64,000 bases of DNA from Orlajensenia leifsoniae (lineage in GTDB: Bacteria; Actinomycetota; Actinomycetes; Actinomycetales; Microbacteriaceae), in contig NZ_SPQZ01000009.1 in NCBI RefSeq assembly GCF_004570845.1, forward strand, positions 40,517 to 104,516, written 5' to 3'. A program made the translations under genes and the position numbers. Of this stretch, positions 53,810 to 63,713 are shown piece by piece. The first letter of the stretch is position 1, and each line of letters opens with the position of its first letter. Below the pieces are notes generated by a model that worked only from the letters and a program-made list of their open reading frames with translations, had not been told where the DNA came from and made no database searches.

Positions 53810-56800
53810 GCGGACTGCTCCGGCAGACCGACCTTCAGTTTCGCCCACGACCGGTTCTTGGTGTCCTTGAGGATGTCGTACTCCACGTCCACGTGCGGCT
53901 CGATGGCGCTGTACTTGTCGTTCGGAGCGCCGATGATCAGCTGGAAGCCGAGACCTCGCCAAGCGCCGATCGCGCGCGCAGTGAAGTGAGCGTCGGCCTT
54001 GATGAGGGCCTCGTCCAAGAACACGGGCGCGTACCGGGGGCGTTCCGCTCCGGCGTCACCGAGCTGGTAGCGCAGGGCTGCACCGACGATGAACGCGATG
54101 AGTTCCTGCGACTCGCCACCGGACTTCTCGCCGATGTGGTCGTACAGAGCCACGTGCTGGTTCGTCGCCGCGAGGATCCGCTCGGCGCTGACCCGGACAT
54201 GGTTGCGGACGTCGACGAGCTCCTCGAAGTCCGGTGAGGTGCGGCGCATCCGGCTGATCAGCTTCGCCATCCGTCCATACACCTGCTCGCGCTCATCGTC
54301 CGTGGTCGCAGCATCGATGGCCGCGCGCACGTCACGGAGCTCACGACGGAACCGCTTCCGAACCTCGGACTGGTTCTCGCTGAGAGTGATCTGCAGCCGG
54401 TGGTCGTCGTCGTAGAACGGGAGGTCCCGCATGATGGCGTTGATCGGCTCGATCCGATCTCGGATCTCACGGGTCGCCTGCCCAAGCTTCGAGTCGAGGC
54501 TGGTGAGGTCGTTGCCGGAGAGCTTCAGCAGACTGTCACGCCACTCGTCTTGCAGGTCATGGAAGCCGCTCGTTTCAAGCTCGACCAGGATGCGGTCGAA
54601 GTCGGCGAACGACTGTTCCGGGTCGGCGAGCATGTTCGGGTTCGGCCACCGCTCGAGGAAGGCGGTCATGGTGCGACGGAGGGCGTCTCGTTGCTCCCCG
54701 AGTTGGTCGATGGCTGCCTGTTGGTCGGCTTCGAGGCGTCGGGCGGCTGAGGCGAGCGCGGCGTCGAACCGGTCCAGCACCTTTGAGGGGGTGGCTTCCG
54801 CAGTGGTGTCCGGCGCGAGGAACTGGGCATCGAGGTACGTCGACTGGTCATCGGAGAGGTCGCGCTTGGCATTCTCGGCGTCATCGATGACGATCTGCGC
54901 GGCGTCGACCTCGTCGGTGACGTTCGCCCAGAGTTGGGCGAGTCGCTCCTGCTCCTTCTTTGCGCCGCCGATGTCCTCCCGCAGGCTGGTGGCCTTCGCG
55001 GACACCATCTTGATCTGCGCCTTCAGGTCAGCGATCTCAGGGTTGCCGGCTGTGACCTCTTCGATGATCCCGGTCCAGCGATCGCGTTCCTGCTCAACGG
55101 ATGTGACATCGACCTGGTCCCACGTCAGGCCGCGGACGGTCCTGTAAGCGGCATGCCGTTCCTCGACTGTGTCGAGAGCGAGGTTCGCCTCGTCGGCTGC
55201 GTCCTTCGCCGCGTTCGCTTGGACCCGCGTCGCCTCGATTCGAGCGTCGAGATCAGCGAGGTACCGCTGGTTCGAGTAGCCGAGAACGTTGGCGCGTCCG
55301 TGACCACCGTGAGCGCCGCGGTTGCCCTGCGAAGTCTGACCGGTGATAGTGAGGGCCATCCGGTGCTGGGACAGCTCGCGGGGCGAGTCGACGCAGACGA
55401 ACGCGTACTGCTGCGCGAGACGATCCTGCAGCCACCCGGTGAACTGGCCGCCCTTGTGGTCGAGACGTCCGGGAAGGGTGCTCAGGTCACCGTCGCCGGC
55501 GAGAGCCATCCCAACGTGGACGCCCTCGTAACGCAGACGGTCAGCGGTGCGGACGGACTCGATGGCGGACCGGAACGCGGTCAGGTGCGCCACGTCGATC
55601 AGCAGCGTCGTAGCGAATCCGCCCAGTGCGAGGTTGAACGCTTCCCGCCACGGCTCGAACTCGGTCCGCACCTCGACGAGCTCGCCGACGAACGGGAGAT
55701 CCTCCAGGGTGAGGCCGGCCGCTGCCGCCAGCAGAGCCCGGGACTCATGCAGCCGCTCCGAGATGTTGCCCTTACGGTCGACCGCCTTTCGACGCTCCGC
55801 CTCGAGGGAGGAGAGCTCCACACGGAGTGCCTTGCTCGTGCTGCTGGCTTCGACGAAGGCTTCGCGAGCCGTCGTCTTCGCATCGTCGGATCCGAGCGCC
55901 TTGGTAGCCGCGGCGGTCAGGGAGTCAAACTCTTTCGCCGTGGAGGCCTTGGCCTCGAGCACTGTGAGAGCTTCCTCGAGTCGGGCGTGCTCACGCTCCA
56001 CGTCCGCGAGACGGAGGAGGGCGCCACGCAGCTCGCGGTTCGCGGTCTCGAGGCGGTCACCTCCAGCGGCGCGGAGGACATCGTTCAGGCTGTCACGTTC
56101 GAGCTCGGCCGCTTCAGCGAGGGCCTGTGTCTCCCGCACGAGCGCTTCGGCTGTGCGTGAGCTGGCGCGCAGCTCGTCCTCAACAGCACGGAGCATCTCC
56201 AGCCGGCGGTTCGCGCGCCACAGGGATGCGAGGGAGGACGGGTCAGAGAAGCGCCCGACGGCGTCGATGACTCGGAGGCGTTCAGCTGCTTCCTCGATCC
56301 GGGTCCGCATCCCACGGATCGGGGTGAGCGCCTGCACTTGCTGGCGGGCGTTCACCATCCGGTTCCGGGTGCCTTCCAGACGATCGAAATGAGCCACGAC
56401 GGCGTCAGCGGTGCTCAGCGTCTCAGGCTCCTCGAGGACCATCCGCTTGTAGAGGTCATCGACGGTGGTGATCTGCTGGCCGGCCTGGATCCGGGCGAGC
56501 AGGCTGATGGCTTTCGCGCCGGAGCCGGCGGCGCCGATGCCGAGGACGTTGTGGAGTCGGGCGGAGAACTCCTTGTCGGTGGAGAAGGTCTCGAAGCCGG
56601 CAGCCTTGACGGAAGCGTCGCTGAGGCGCTGTTCCGCCGCACGTTCGAGCACGCCAAGACGGATCGCACCGTTCACTGTCGCGCGGACCTTGACGGTGTC
56701 ATCGATGAGACGGGCGCCGGCGGGGATGTACCAGGCCCGGACGGCGGTGAACCGGGAACCGTCGTGGTCGACCCACGTCATTGCGATCGCGCTCCACGTG

Positions 56801-57168
56801 TCGCTGCCATCGCCGCGGAGCACCGTCAGCTTCGTGCCGTCCTCTGTGCGGGTCTCATCCGTCTTCCCGCGCCCGTAGGAGAGGATGTTGCGCTGGTCCG
56901 CGCCGCGAGGGCGGCCGGTGACGCCGCCGTTGGAGGCTCCATTGAACGGGGTGGTGTGCGGCATCATCAGGGCGACGTTCGCGTCCATGAGGGTGGACTT
57001 GCCAGAACCGGACCCGCCACAGAGCAGCGTCGCGGCGGGGGAGAACCGGATCCTGTGTGGGCCGTTGTCGTAGCCACCCCAGTTGATCAGCTGGAGCTCT
57101 TCGGCCAGCCATTGCTGACCACGCGATGCTGCCGGGATGAGCCCGAACAGGGTGTCGATCATCGTCAC
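53806..57168 (-). CDS. jetC: Wadjet subunit JetC (MukB/SMC-like ATPase)
   Basis: 1120 residues. Walker A is [10 protein letters not shown] (about 50-59), followed by long coiled coils (about 290-470 and 640-830) around a hinge. The ABC signature is [11 protein letters not shown] (about 1010), and Walker B plus the D-loop lie near [11 protein letters not shown] (about 1050). This is the SMC-like motor of the system, which extrudes DNA and recognises small circular DNA. Its start overlaps the jetB stop as ATGA, its stop overlaps jetD. Length matches known JetC proteins. Confidence 0.93.
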   Translation of the reverse strand: MTMIDTLFGLIPAASRGQQWLAEELQLINWGGYDNGPHRIRFSPAATLLCGGSGSGKSTLMDANVALMMPHTTPFNGASNGGVTGRPRGADQRNILSYGRGKTDETRTEDGTKLTVLRGDGSDTWSAIAMTWVDHDGSRFTAVRAWYIPAGARLIDDTVKVRATVNGAIRLGVLERAAEQRLSDASVKAAGFETFSTDKEFSARLHNVLGIGAAGSGAKAISLLARIQAGQQITTVDDLYKRMVLEEPETLSTADAVVAHFDRLEGTRNRMVNARQQVQALTPIRGMRTRIEEAAERLRVIDAVGRFSDPSSLASLWRANRRLEMLRAVEDELRASSRTAEALVRETQALAEAAELERDSLNDVLRAAGGDRLETANRELRGALLRLADVEREHARLEEALTVLEAKASTAKEFDSLTAAATKALGSDDAKTTAREAFVEASSTSKALRVELSSLEAERRKAVDRKGNISERLHESRALLAAAAGLTLEDLPFVGELVEVRTEFEPWREAFNLALGGFATTLLIDVAHLTAFRSAIESVRTADRLRYEGVHVGMALAGDGDLSTLPGRLDHKGGQFTGWLQDRLAQQYAFVCVDSPRELSQHRMALTITGQTSQGNRGAHGGHGRANVLGYSNQRYLADLDARIEATRVQANAAKDAADEANLALDTVEERHAAYRTVRGLTWDQVDVTSVEQERDRWTGIIEEVTAGNPEIADLKAQIKMVSAKATSLREDIGGAKKEQERLAQLWANVTDEVDAAQIVIDDAENAKRDLSDDQSTYLDAQFLAPDTTAEATPSKVLDRFDAALASAARRLEADQQAAIDQLGEQRDALRRTMTAFLERWPNPNMLADPEQSFADFDRILVELETSGFHDLQDEWRDSLLKLSGNDLTSLDSKLGQATREIRDRIEPINAIMRDLPFYDDDHRLQITLSENQSEVRKRFRRELRDVRAAIDAATTDDEREQVYGRMAKLISRMRRTSPDFEELVDVRNHVRVSAERILAATNQHVALYDHIGEKSGGESQELIAFIVGAALRYQLGDAGAERPRYAPVFLDEALIKADAHFTARAIGAWRGLGFQLIIGAPNDKYSAIEPHVDVEYDILKDTKNRSWAKLKVGLPEQSA

Positions 57169-57899
57169 AGGGAGGCTCCTTCGAGGTCACGTTCATCCGC
57201 CAGGTCAGAGTCGGTGTCGTCGTCGAGATCGATGGAGCGCGATTGGCTCTTATGCTCAGCCAGCCACGTCACCAGCTCCCGGAGACGCCCCGAGCTGAGG
57301 ACGATCTCCACCAACGGGGTGATGCGGTACCGACCTTCCGACTCCTCGTCAACAACACCTTCCTGACGGAGGCGGCCGAGCGCGGCGCGGATCATCTTCT
57401 GACGCTTGGCGGTGTCTCCGTCAGCGTCGGCGAAGTACGTCAGCACTGTCTGCTCGACGTCCTCGACATCCACGCGCGGCGACTCCTCGCCGGCGGTCGA
57501 CTCCCGCTGGTAAACGGTGCGGAGGTGGACGAGCACGAGGGTCTCAGAGCGCGTGTAAGCCTCATCCCTCAGCAGGATCGGGATGTCGAGCTCGTCGGAA
57601 CGGATCTGCTGCTTGTACGCGACACCGCGGTCACGGTCGACCTCGAGTCGGAGGAACAGGTCGTTCAGTCGCGACTCGATGACGTTCTGGTGCTCGAGCA
57701 GGACGGCCCAGTCGCCGCGGTTCCTGTCGGCAAGGAGGAACCGGCGCTGCACGAGGCGGACCAGGACTCGTCGCACCTCGGGGTCGAGTCTCCCGCGGTC
57801 GCCGGCGAAGAGTCGGTCGGGGTCTTCCTCCATCGCGACGGGGGCGATGAAGGACTCGTCCGCCGTCGGGGATTCGAGGTCTTCTTCGTGGTCAGTCAT
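57165..57899 (-). CDS. jetB: Wadjet subunit JetB (DUF4194, MukE-like)
   Basis: 244 residues. It has the winged-helix layout of MukE-like kleisin-interacting subunits: [20 protein letters not shown] and [24 protein letters not shown] segments (the latter read as [17 protein letters not shown]). The C-terminus ends with an acidic tail ([13 protein letters not shown]). It overlaps jetA by 8 bp and jetC by 4 bp. Confidence 0.9.
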   Translation of the reverse strand: MTDHEEDLESPTADESFIAPVAMEEDPDRLFAGDRGRLDPEVRRVLVRLVQRRFLLADRNRGDWAVLLEHQNVIESRLNDLFLRLEVDRDRGVAYKQQIRSDELDIPILLRDEAYTRSETLVLVHLRTVYQRESTAGEESPRVDVEDVEQTVLTYFADADGDTAKRQKMIRAALGRLRQEGVVDEESEGRYRITPLVEIVLSSGRLRELVTWLAEHKSQSRSIDLDDDTDSDLADERDLEGASL

Positions 57900-59361
57900 C
57901 GTTGGTCTCTTTCGCAGTGCGGGCTGTCACGCTGCCGAAGGCAAACCTGCGGCTCGTCCCGTCGGGTCGGATGGTCTCGACGACGGAGACGCTGTCGCTC
58001 TCGGTCATGCCGTTGCGGTGGGCGATCTCCAGCAGGCCGAGGAGGTCGACCGGCCGACGGGTGTTGTCGTCAGCGCCGTCGAACGCTGCTGCGAGGTCGA
58101 ACTCGTCACCGAGCGTCCCGACGTACTCCTCGAGCTCCCGGTAACGGGGTCCGCCCCAGGCCCGGGTGTCGGCGTCGATGAACTCGACGTCGTCGGACTC
58201 GGTGAGCGGTTCGGGGGCGCCGGGTGGGCGGAGGTCGTCGAGGGTCTGTCGGAGGTGGCCGACCTCGGCGACGGAGAAGCTTCGTATCGGTTCGACGCGG
58301 TCGCTGAACTTCGAGGTCTGCATCCAGTCGTGGAGGCCGGACATGGCGCTGCGGAGCAGGTCATCGACTTGCCGGTCACGGACCGGGTCGTGCGTGCGCA
58401 CCTGTGACGTGATCACCTGGGATGCCCGTCGCTGCGCGGTCAGGACTTCCTGGACACCCTGCTCGACGAGGCGACCGATGGCGTCGAGGTCGATGCGCTG
58501 AGCTGGGGTGAGGAGTCTCGCGAAGGGCTGAGCGAGGAGGGTGTGCAGCTGGGTGGTCAGACGGTCGATGTGTTCCGGGCTGCCGATCAGGCGCAGCGCT
58601 CCGTCGAACGCGCGGCCTTCTGCTGTCGCTTGCATGACGTGCTGGCCGGCTTCGAGGTACTCGCGCAGGATCTCACCGGTCGGACGGACGTCCCGGCGGA
58701 GTTCGGCGACGACCTGGCGCTGCATGGCCTTGATCGACTCGGCCACTCGTGAGAAGTCGGCCGGGAGCTCTCGCGTGAGGTGGATGACGTTCTCTGCCTC
58801 TTCGAGGAGCTGCTCGTCATCGATGGGTTCCGCCTCGCCACGTTCGAGGCGTGCGATCTCCCCGTCGAGCGTGGCACGCTCTTCCTTCAGCCTGGCGATC
58901 CGCTCTGCGGGGTCAGACTCGGCGTCGCGGGCGAGGCGGTCGACGGCGTCCAGGAGGGTCCGGACCCGGGAACGTGACACACGCCCGGTGGTGCCGCCGG
59001 CGCGGCCTGCTACCTCGAGTGCACCGACCGCGTGAGCGGACAGGCGGTACACCTCGGTGTCGTCTTCGAGCTGAGGCACGAGCCACCCGAGCTTCACCCA
59101 GTAACGGCAGATCTCGCGGGCGGTGCCACCAGGCAGTCGCCGGTCGTCTTCGTCGTAGCCGGCAGCTCGAAGCTGGTCGACGGACTCGCCGACTTCGGCG
59201 TGAGCATCAGCGATAGCGACCGAGGTCCGGCCGGTCGTGAACATGATCGACAGCATGGCGATGACGAACGGTGCGTAGCGCCCGTGGAGGAGGTCGAGTG
59301 TCGGATTCTTAAATGCTGTGAGCGACCGCTGGTAAGCGGCTTCGGCGCGGGTATTCGACAT
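57892..59361 (-). CDS. jetA: Wadjet subunit JetA (DUF3375, MukF-like kleisin)
   Basis: 489 residues from ATG 59361. The DUF3375 start ([20 protein letters not shown], then [13 protein letters not shown] and the [12 protein letters not shown] segment) is followed by a winged helix with [15 protein letters not shown] and a long helical kleisin region. First gene of jetABCD, the type I order. No Shine-Dalgarno is seen; TATGGT seven bases before the ATG suggests a leaderless transcript. ATG 59373 (MVAAM) is the alternative. Confidence 0.9.
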   Translation of the reverse strand: MSNTRAEAAYQRSLTAFKNPTLDLLHGRYAPFVIAMLSIMFTTGRTSVAIADAHAEVGESVDQLRAAGYDEDDRRLPGGTAREICRYWVKLGWLVPQLEDDTEVYRLSAHAVGALEVAGRAGGTTGRVSRSRVRTLLDAVDRLARDAESDPAERIARLKEERATLDGEIARLERGEAEPIDDEQLLEEAENVIHLTRELPADFSRVAESIKAMQRQVVAELRRDVRPTGEILREYLEAGQHVMQATAEGRAFDGALRLIGSPEHIDRLTTQLHTLLAQPFARLLTPAQRIDLDAIGRLVEQGVQEVLTAQRRASQVITSQVRTHDPVRDRQVDDLLRSAMSGLHDWMQTSKFSDRVEPIRSFSVAEVGHLRQTLDDLRPPGAPEPLTESDDVEFIDADTRAWGGPRYRELEEYVGTLGDEFDLAAAFDGADDNTRRPVDLLGLLEIAHRNGMTESDSVSVVETIRPDGTSRRFAFGSVTARTAKETNDD

Positions 59362-59368
59362 CGCAGCA

Positions 59369-59374
59369 ACCATA
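59369..59374 (-). promoter_or_regulatory. Putative -10 of jetA (leaderless)
   Basis: TATGGT on the minus strand ends exactly seven bases before the jetA ATG, which would place transcription start on or next to the A of ATG. The -35 region (GTCACC at 18 bp) is weak. Confidence 0.35.
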
Positions 59375-59431
59375 GTCGGTGGCTGCGACACTGGTGACGC
59401 GCCCATCCGCACCCCACCCACGGAGGTCCTT

Positions 59432-60175
59432 ATGACGCAAGAACGCTGGCAGAAACTGACCGAATGGCCGCTTGCCGCAGCCGCCCTCATCTTCCTCATC
59501 GCCTACTCGATCGAGGTGATCGCACAACCACCGGCAGACACCACCGCGTGGCTCGAACTGATCATCTGGATCACTTGGGGGATATTCCTAGCCGACTACA
59601 TCGTCAACCTCATACTCGCCAAGCAACGCTGGCATTGGTTCTACACCCACCTGTTCGACCTGCTCATCGTCGTCCTACCGATGCTCCGGCCACTCCGGCT
59701 CCTCCGTCTGGTGACGCTGCTCACCATCCTGAACCGCACCGCCGGGGCGGCATTCCGCGGCCGCGTCATCGTCTACGCCGCCGGAGCCGCCGCCCTCCTC
59801 GTCTACGTCGCCGCGCTCGCTGTCCTCGACGCTGAACGAGGCGGGAGCGGATCGATCCAAACATTCCAGGACGGACTGTGGTGGGCGTTCGTGACCATCA
59901 CCACAGTGGGCTACGGAGACTACTTCCCGGTCACCGGCACCGGACAACTCGTCGCGGTCGGCGTCATGATTGGCGGCATCGCCCTTATCGGTGTCGTTAC
60001 CGCCACCCTCGCGTCGTGGATCGTCGAGAAGGTCGAGCAGAACGCAGAGAAGAAGGAAGCGCTGGAGGAAGCGGCAACCCGGCGGGAGATCGGCGAACTC
60101 ACCGCTGAGATCACGGCGCTCCGAGCGATCATCGAATCCCTGGCCGACGGCCGCAGTCACGAATCGGTGAGCTGA
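59432..60175 (+). CDS. Voltage-gated-type potassium channel (2TM pore, Kv-like)
   Basis: 247 residues with CGGAGG upstream. Five to six membrane helices: two at the N-terminus (PLAAAALIFLIAYSIEVIAQ; LIIWITWGIFLADYIVNLIL), an S4-like helix with regularly spaced Arg (RPLRLLRLVTLLTILNRT), a pore helix with selectivity filter TTVGYGDYF (about 154-162), and a last helix (QLVAVGVMIGGIALIGVVTA). A C-terminal coiled coil (EKKEALEEAATRREIGEL) probably tetramerises it. It is divergent from the Wadjet operon with 70 bp between starts. It may be housekeeping or a cargo ion channel of the island. Confidence 0.9.
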   Translation: MTQERWQKLTEWPLAAAALIFLIAYSIEVIAQPPADTTAWLELIIWITWGIFLADYIVNLILAKQRWHWFYTHLFDLLIVVLPMLRPLRLLRLVTLLTILNRTAGAAFRGRVIVYAAGAAALLVYVAALAVLDAERGGSGSIQTFQDGLWWAFVTITTVGYGDYFPVTGTGQLVAVGVMIGGIALIGVVTATLASWIVEKVEQNAEKKEALEEAATRREIGELTAEITALRAIIESLADGRSHESVS

Positions 60176-60396
60176 TGTTGCTGACCGCCCGCAGCCGAGC
60201 AACTGGGCTCCTGAGGCGGAGGCCGGAAGGGAGTCCTTCGCGGCAGGCCTCGGGATCAAACCTCCACTATCGAACTGAGCTGCCAGATCGACCACCCGAG
60301 TGATCTTTCGCCGGGGCGAACAGCGCGCGTGAGAGGGAGGCTCTTCTCCCTCACGGAGATCGGTTCCCGCTCGCTCAGACCACTCGCGGTTATGAC

Positions 60397-60426
60397 TTGT
60401 TAGTCCATTCTCCGAATCGTTATTCT
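60397..60426 (+). promoter_or_regulatory. Putative promoter of the small gene at 60434 (leaderless)
   Basis: TTGTTA (60397-60402) and TATTCT (60421-60426) are 18 bp apart. The -10 ends seven bases before the ATG, so the transcript would be leaderless, in line with the absence of a ribosome site. Confidence 0.45.
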
Positions 60427-60433
60427 CGGGCAC

Positions 60434-60751
60434 ATGCCCGAGCCATTCGTTACTCTTCCCGGGCGCAACGAAGCGCCCACATGGGGAGCGCCCTCGATCG
60501 ATGATCAGATCACTAAATACAAGGAGGGTCCGTTAGAACAGCAAAGCTTCATTTTCAAAGCATGTGCCGGGAGCGCGTTTGCCAACAGGTTCAAGCATCC
60601 AGGGGCCTTCGATCACTCCGATACGGATGAGTGGCTCCATCGGCTCGGCGAATGGTTCAGCTGGACGGACGATCAGATCGCTGAGGCGATGAAAGAGGCC
60701 GCTCGCGTCGATTCAGACGTCAGCGATTGGGAATTTGATCGACCGGAATAA
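60434..60751 (+). CDS. Small uncharacterised protein
   Basis: 105 residues, acidic and Trp-rich (DEWLHRLGEWFSWTDDQIAE). The N-terminus includes LPGRNEAPTWGAPSIDDQI. No family recognised. It precedes the RloC-like ATPase gene by 345 bp, too far for simple coupling, but could be part of the same island module. Confidence 0.5.
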   Translation: MPEPFVTLPGRNEAPTWGAPSIDDQITKYKEGPLEQQSFIFKACAGSAFANRFKHPGAFDHSDTDEWLHRLGEWFSWTDDQIAEAMKEAARVDSDVSDWEFDRPE

Positions 60752-61096
60752 ACAGGCATGCGATTGAGGACGCAGCTTGTTTTGCTTCATGGTTAGTGGA
60801 GCATCGCGGCACGCGGCGTGCCCAATCGCTTTGGGCGAATGCCTGATCCGGAACGATGGAGCTACAGGAAACAGTCAGCGTGGTCGTCGTGGGAAGCGTC
60901 GCGAAGACGGCCGTTGCACAAAGTAACGCCATGATATTCGCAGTGGCGCAGTGTGACTGCACGGCGCGGCAGTGTCTGAATTGGCGACACAGTCAGTCGG
61001 CACACGGTCCGCTACCCAACACCACGGTAGACGAGCGCGTCACACCTGAGAGATAGGCCGGCGCCGATAGGGTCCAGTCGACAGGGTCGGCGGCGG
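60752..61096. other. Gene-free stretch
   Basis: 345 bp. No coding signal on either strand and no terminator or repeat noticed. Confidence 0.45.
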
Positions 61097-63511
61097 ATGC
61101 CCAGCGATCGTAAATCGACAGGGAAGCCGACAGGTGCGGAGATGGCTAAGGCGCAAATCACCCGGATCCGCAAAGTCGCGAATTATCGCGCGTTTCAGAG
61201 CTGGACAGATGAAGGTCGCGCCAAGCCGCTTGCCCGGGTGAACGTCCTCTACGGCACCAACGGAAGTGGCAAAAGCACTCTCGCGAGTCTGTTTCGTGAC
61301 TGTTCTGACCCCGATTCTGTACCACACGGTTCTCAGATCGAGATAGACGTAGACGCCGCGGGAACCATGGTCCTCGCCACGGAGCATTCTTCGGAGTTTT
61401 GGTCGCGCGTACGCGTATTCAACGCGGATTACGTAAGGGAGAATCTCCGGTTCGATGACGACGAGGGGCCAAGTTCCGACAGCCTCCTCACGCTCGGCAA
61501 GCCCAATGTGAAGGCGGCAGAGGAGCTGATTTCAGCGGAGGCGCGCAAGGATGAGTTGACCCCGAAGGCTCGATCAGCCATGTCTGAGGCGAGGTCTGCA
61601 GAAAAGCTGTTGCAGCGGCGAATGACTGAGATCGCCGGCGAGGTGGTGGAGGACCTTCGCCAGTCGCCCGTCGCCACATACCGAGCGACGAATACATACA
61701 CGAAAGCAAGCGTGCGCAAGCTGCTCGAAGGAGATGCCTCGGTCTTCGACGGCGCATCAACCGACATAGCGGCGGACAGGGCTACGGCGGTTTCGAGCGC
61801 GATGCCCAGTGTTTCGGTGATTGGGACAGAATCTGAGATTGATGCGACGGCACTTTTTCAAAGAGCTCGAGGTCTATTGTCCGAGCAGGTTTCGGCCAGA
61901 GTTATAGAGGAGCTCCGGAACCATCCCGATCGCGCAATATGGGTACAGGCGGGCATTCCGCTTCACGCGAACCTGAACACGTGCCTCTTTTGCGGTGAGG
62001 GAATTTCAGACCAGCGGCGAGATCAACTGGTGGCGCACTTCGATGACGCGGTCACGGCGCTTCAGGGGCAAATCGACCAAGTTGTCACAGTGCTCGAATC
62101 ATCCGTTCTGAGGAAAAAGGAGTTCAGTTCCCTTATACCTGGCGACGGCGACCTCTACCCCGAACTCGCTGGCGAGCTACGGACCGCAAGATCGGCATAT
62201 CGCGACGCCCAAGACAGGTACGCAAAGAGCGCCAGCGAACTTATCGATCTCCTCGGCTCCAAGAGGGCGAACCCTTTCCAGAAACTTGACGTGCCGGACA
62301 ACCAGTTGCCGCTTGAACCGCCATCGATCGCCGGCGTTCTGGCTGTAGTTGGGAAGCATTCCAAGAAGAGAGACCTGCACAGCCAAGCCGCGGCCGCTGC
62401 CGCACGACGAGTCGAACTCGCGCGCGTGAGGGCATTTTCTGAGGAGTACGCCGAACGCGCCCAAGAAGTGCGTGACAAAGAGGAGCAGGCGAACGACTTC
62501 GACACGGAACTTCGTTTACTCGGGCAGCGAATCGTGGCGCTGCGAAACGTCAGCGCAGATCCTGTGCCGACTGCAGAGATTCTGACCCGCGACGTAGAGA
62601 GGCTCCTCGGGCGCGGAGATTTGAGGTTCCAAACCACAACGGACGGCAAACACTATCGGATCGAACGAAGCGATGAGCCCGCGACGCACCTGAGCGAAGG
62701 CGAGCGCACGGCGATCGCATTGCTGCATTTTCTCGCCAGCATCCGAAGAGAAGTGGTGCCCGGAGATGAACCGATCGTGGTCATCGATGACCCCGTTTCG
62801 AGCCTGGATGACAGCATCCTTTTCGGGGTCTCTTCATTTCTATGGGCGGCACTAGTCGGAGATAACTTCGCGAGCCAAATCCTCCTGTTTACGCACAACT
62901 TTGAGCTCTTTCGCCAATGGATCATCCAGTTAGAGAACGCTGGACGACATCTTGAAGGCGGCTACACGGTGCACGAGATTCGAATGCGGTACAGGCCGCA
63001 TCGTTCGGGAGTGCTGCGTCGGTTGCCGCAACTTGACCCTTGGACCGAAGATAGAAGACAGAGTCGGCGTCTCAGGTCGTTGTATCACTTTCTCTTCGCA
63101 CGGGTTGCAACGGCCGTCATTGATGCGACTCCGGACCTCAGCCTCGCAGAACGCATGGACTTGCTCGCGCTCGCACCAAACGCGGCGCGCAAGATGATGG
63201 AAGCATTCTTGAGCTTCCGCTACCCGGAGCACATCGGAGACTTTCATGCTGGAATGCGAGCTGCGATCGGCGCTGTCCACGACCAGTCGATCCGAACCCA
63301 CGTAGAGAGGTACCTACACGCCTACTCACACAACGAAGAAGGCAATGTTTCGGCGATGCTCGATCCGAGTGAGGCTACGGTCGTGCTACGCTCGCTGTTC
63401 AGCATGATGAGCGCCGTGGATCAAGACCACTTCTCCTCGATGTGTCGGGCCCTGCTAATCGACGAGAGTGAGCTCATGGCTGTTCCACACGGTCGCGGAT
63501 CGCCGGGTTGA
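61097..63511 (+). CDS. AAA_13 / RloC-like ATPase with CxxC hook
   Basis: 804 residues (or 789 from ATG 61142, where homology starts: AKAQITRIRKVANYRAF). An ABC-type ATPase head is split by a coiled coil. Walker A is LYGTNGSGKSTLASL (about 52-66). The coiled-coil tip carries CLFCGEG (about 295), which resembles the zinc hook of Rad50 and RloC. The signature is LSEGERTAIALLHFL (about 532), and Walker B with D-loop is IVVIDDPVSSLDD (about 561). The C-terminal 200 residues contain the helical segment where RloC/PrrC proteins carry the anticodon-nuclease triad, but I cannot confirm those residues. Probably a translation-shutdown or DNA-end-sensing defence protein. Stands alone before rplY. Confidence 0.75.
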   Translation: MPSDRKSTGKPTGAEMAKAQITRIRKVANYRAFQSWTDEGRAKPLARVNVLYGTNGSGKSTLASLFRDCSDPDSVPHGSQIEIDVDAAGTMVLATEHSSEFWSRVRVFNADYVRENLRFDDDEGPSSDSLLTLGKPNVKAAEELISAEARKDELTPKARSAMSEARSAEKLLQRRMTEIAGEVVEDLRQSPVATYRATNTYTKASVRKLLEGDASVFDGASTDIAADRATAVSSAMPSVSVIGTESEIDATALFQRARGLLSEQVSARVIEELRNHPDRAIWVQAGIPLHANLNTCLFCGEGISDQRRDQLVAHFDDAVTALQGQIDQVVTVLESSVLRKKEFSSLIPGDGDLYPELAGELRTARSAYRDAQDRYAKSASELIDLLGSKRANPFQKLDVPDNQLPLEPPSIAGVLAVVGKHSKKRDLHSQAAAAAARRVELARVRAFSEEYAERAQEVRDKEEQANDFDTELRLLGQRIVALRNVSADPVPTAEILTRDVERLLGRGDLRFQTTTDGKHYRIERSDEPATHLSEGERTAIALLHFLASIRREVVPGDEPIVVIDDPVSSLDDSILFGVSSFLWAALVGDNFASQILLFTHNFELFRQWIIQLENAGRHLEGGYTVHEIRMRYRPHRSGVLRRLPQLDPWTEDRRQSRRLRSLYHFLFARVATAVIDATPDLSLAERMDLLALAPNAARKMMEAFLSFRYPEHIGDFHAGMRAAIGAVHDQSIRTHVERYLHAYSHNEEGNVSAMLDPSEATVVLRSLFSMMSAVDQDHFSSMCRALLIDESELMAVPHGRGSPG

Positions 63512-63701
63512 CTAGGAGCCAGACGCATTGCGCGGGGAGACAACGTGACTCAGCGAGTGGTGCGCGGCAATGCAGAGCAGACCGTCACAAACGTTTAGAT
63601 GGTGTTGTTCGCTCAACGGATCGGCCGCCATCTCTGCGCCCGGGCTCGACTGAGCGGTTCTAAGTCAGGCGCGCTCTATACCTCTGAGTCATCCGCGCGC
63701 C

Positions 63702-63707
63702 TATCAT
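63702..63707 (+). promoter_or_regulatory. Putative -10 of rplY (leaderless)
   Basis: TATCAT ends seven bases (gcctatcat then cgtgtc-type spacing read as six to seven) before the rplY ATG and there is no ribosome site, so the mRNA may be leaderless. No clear -35 element. Confidence 0.35.
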
Positions 63708-63713
63708 CGTGTC

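Noticed and set aside
60176..60433. Possible tRNA-like or hairpin RNA after the channel gene
   Set aside because: GC-rich self-complementary pieces were seen but no cloverleaf or T-rich terminator could be drawn.
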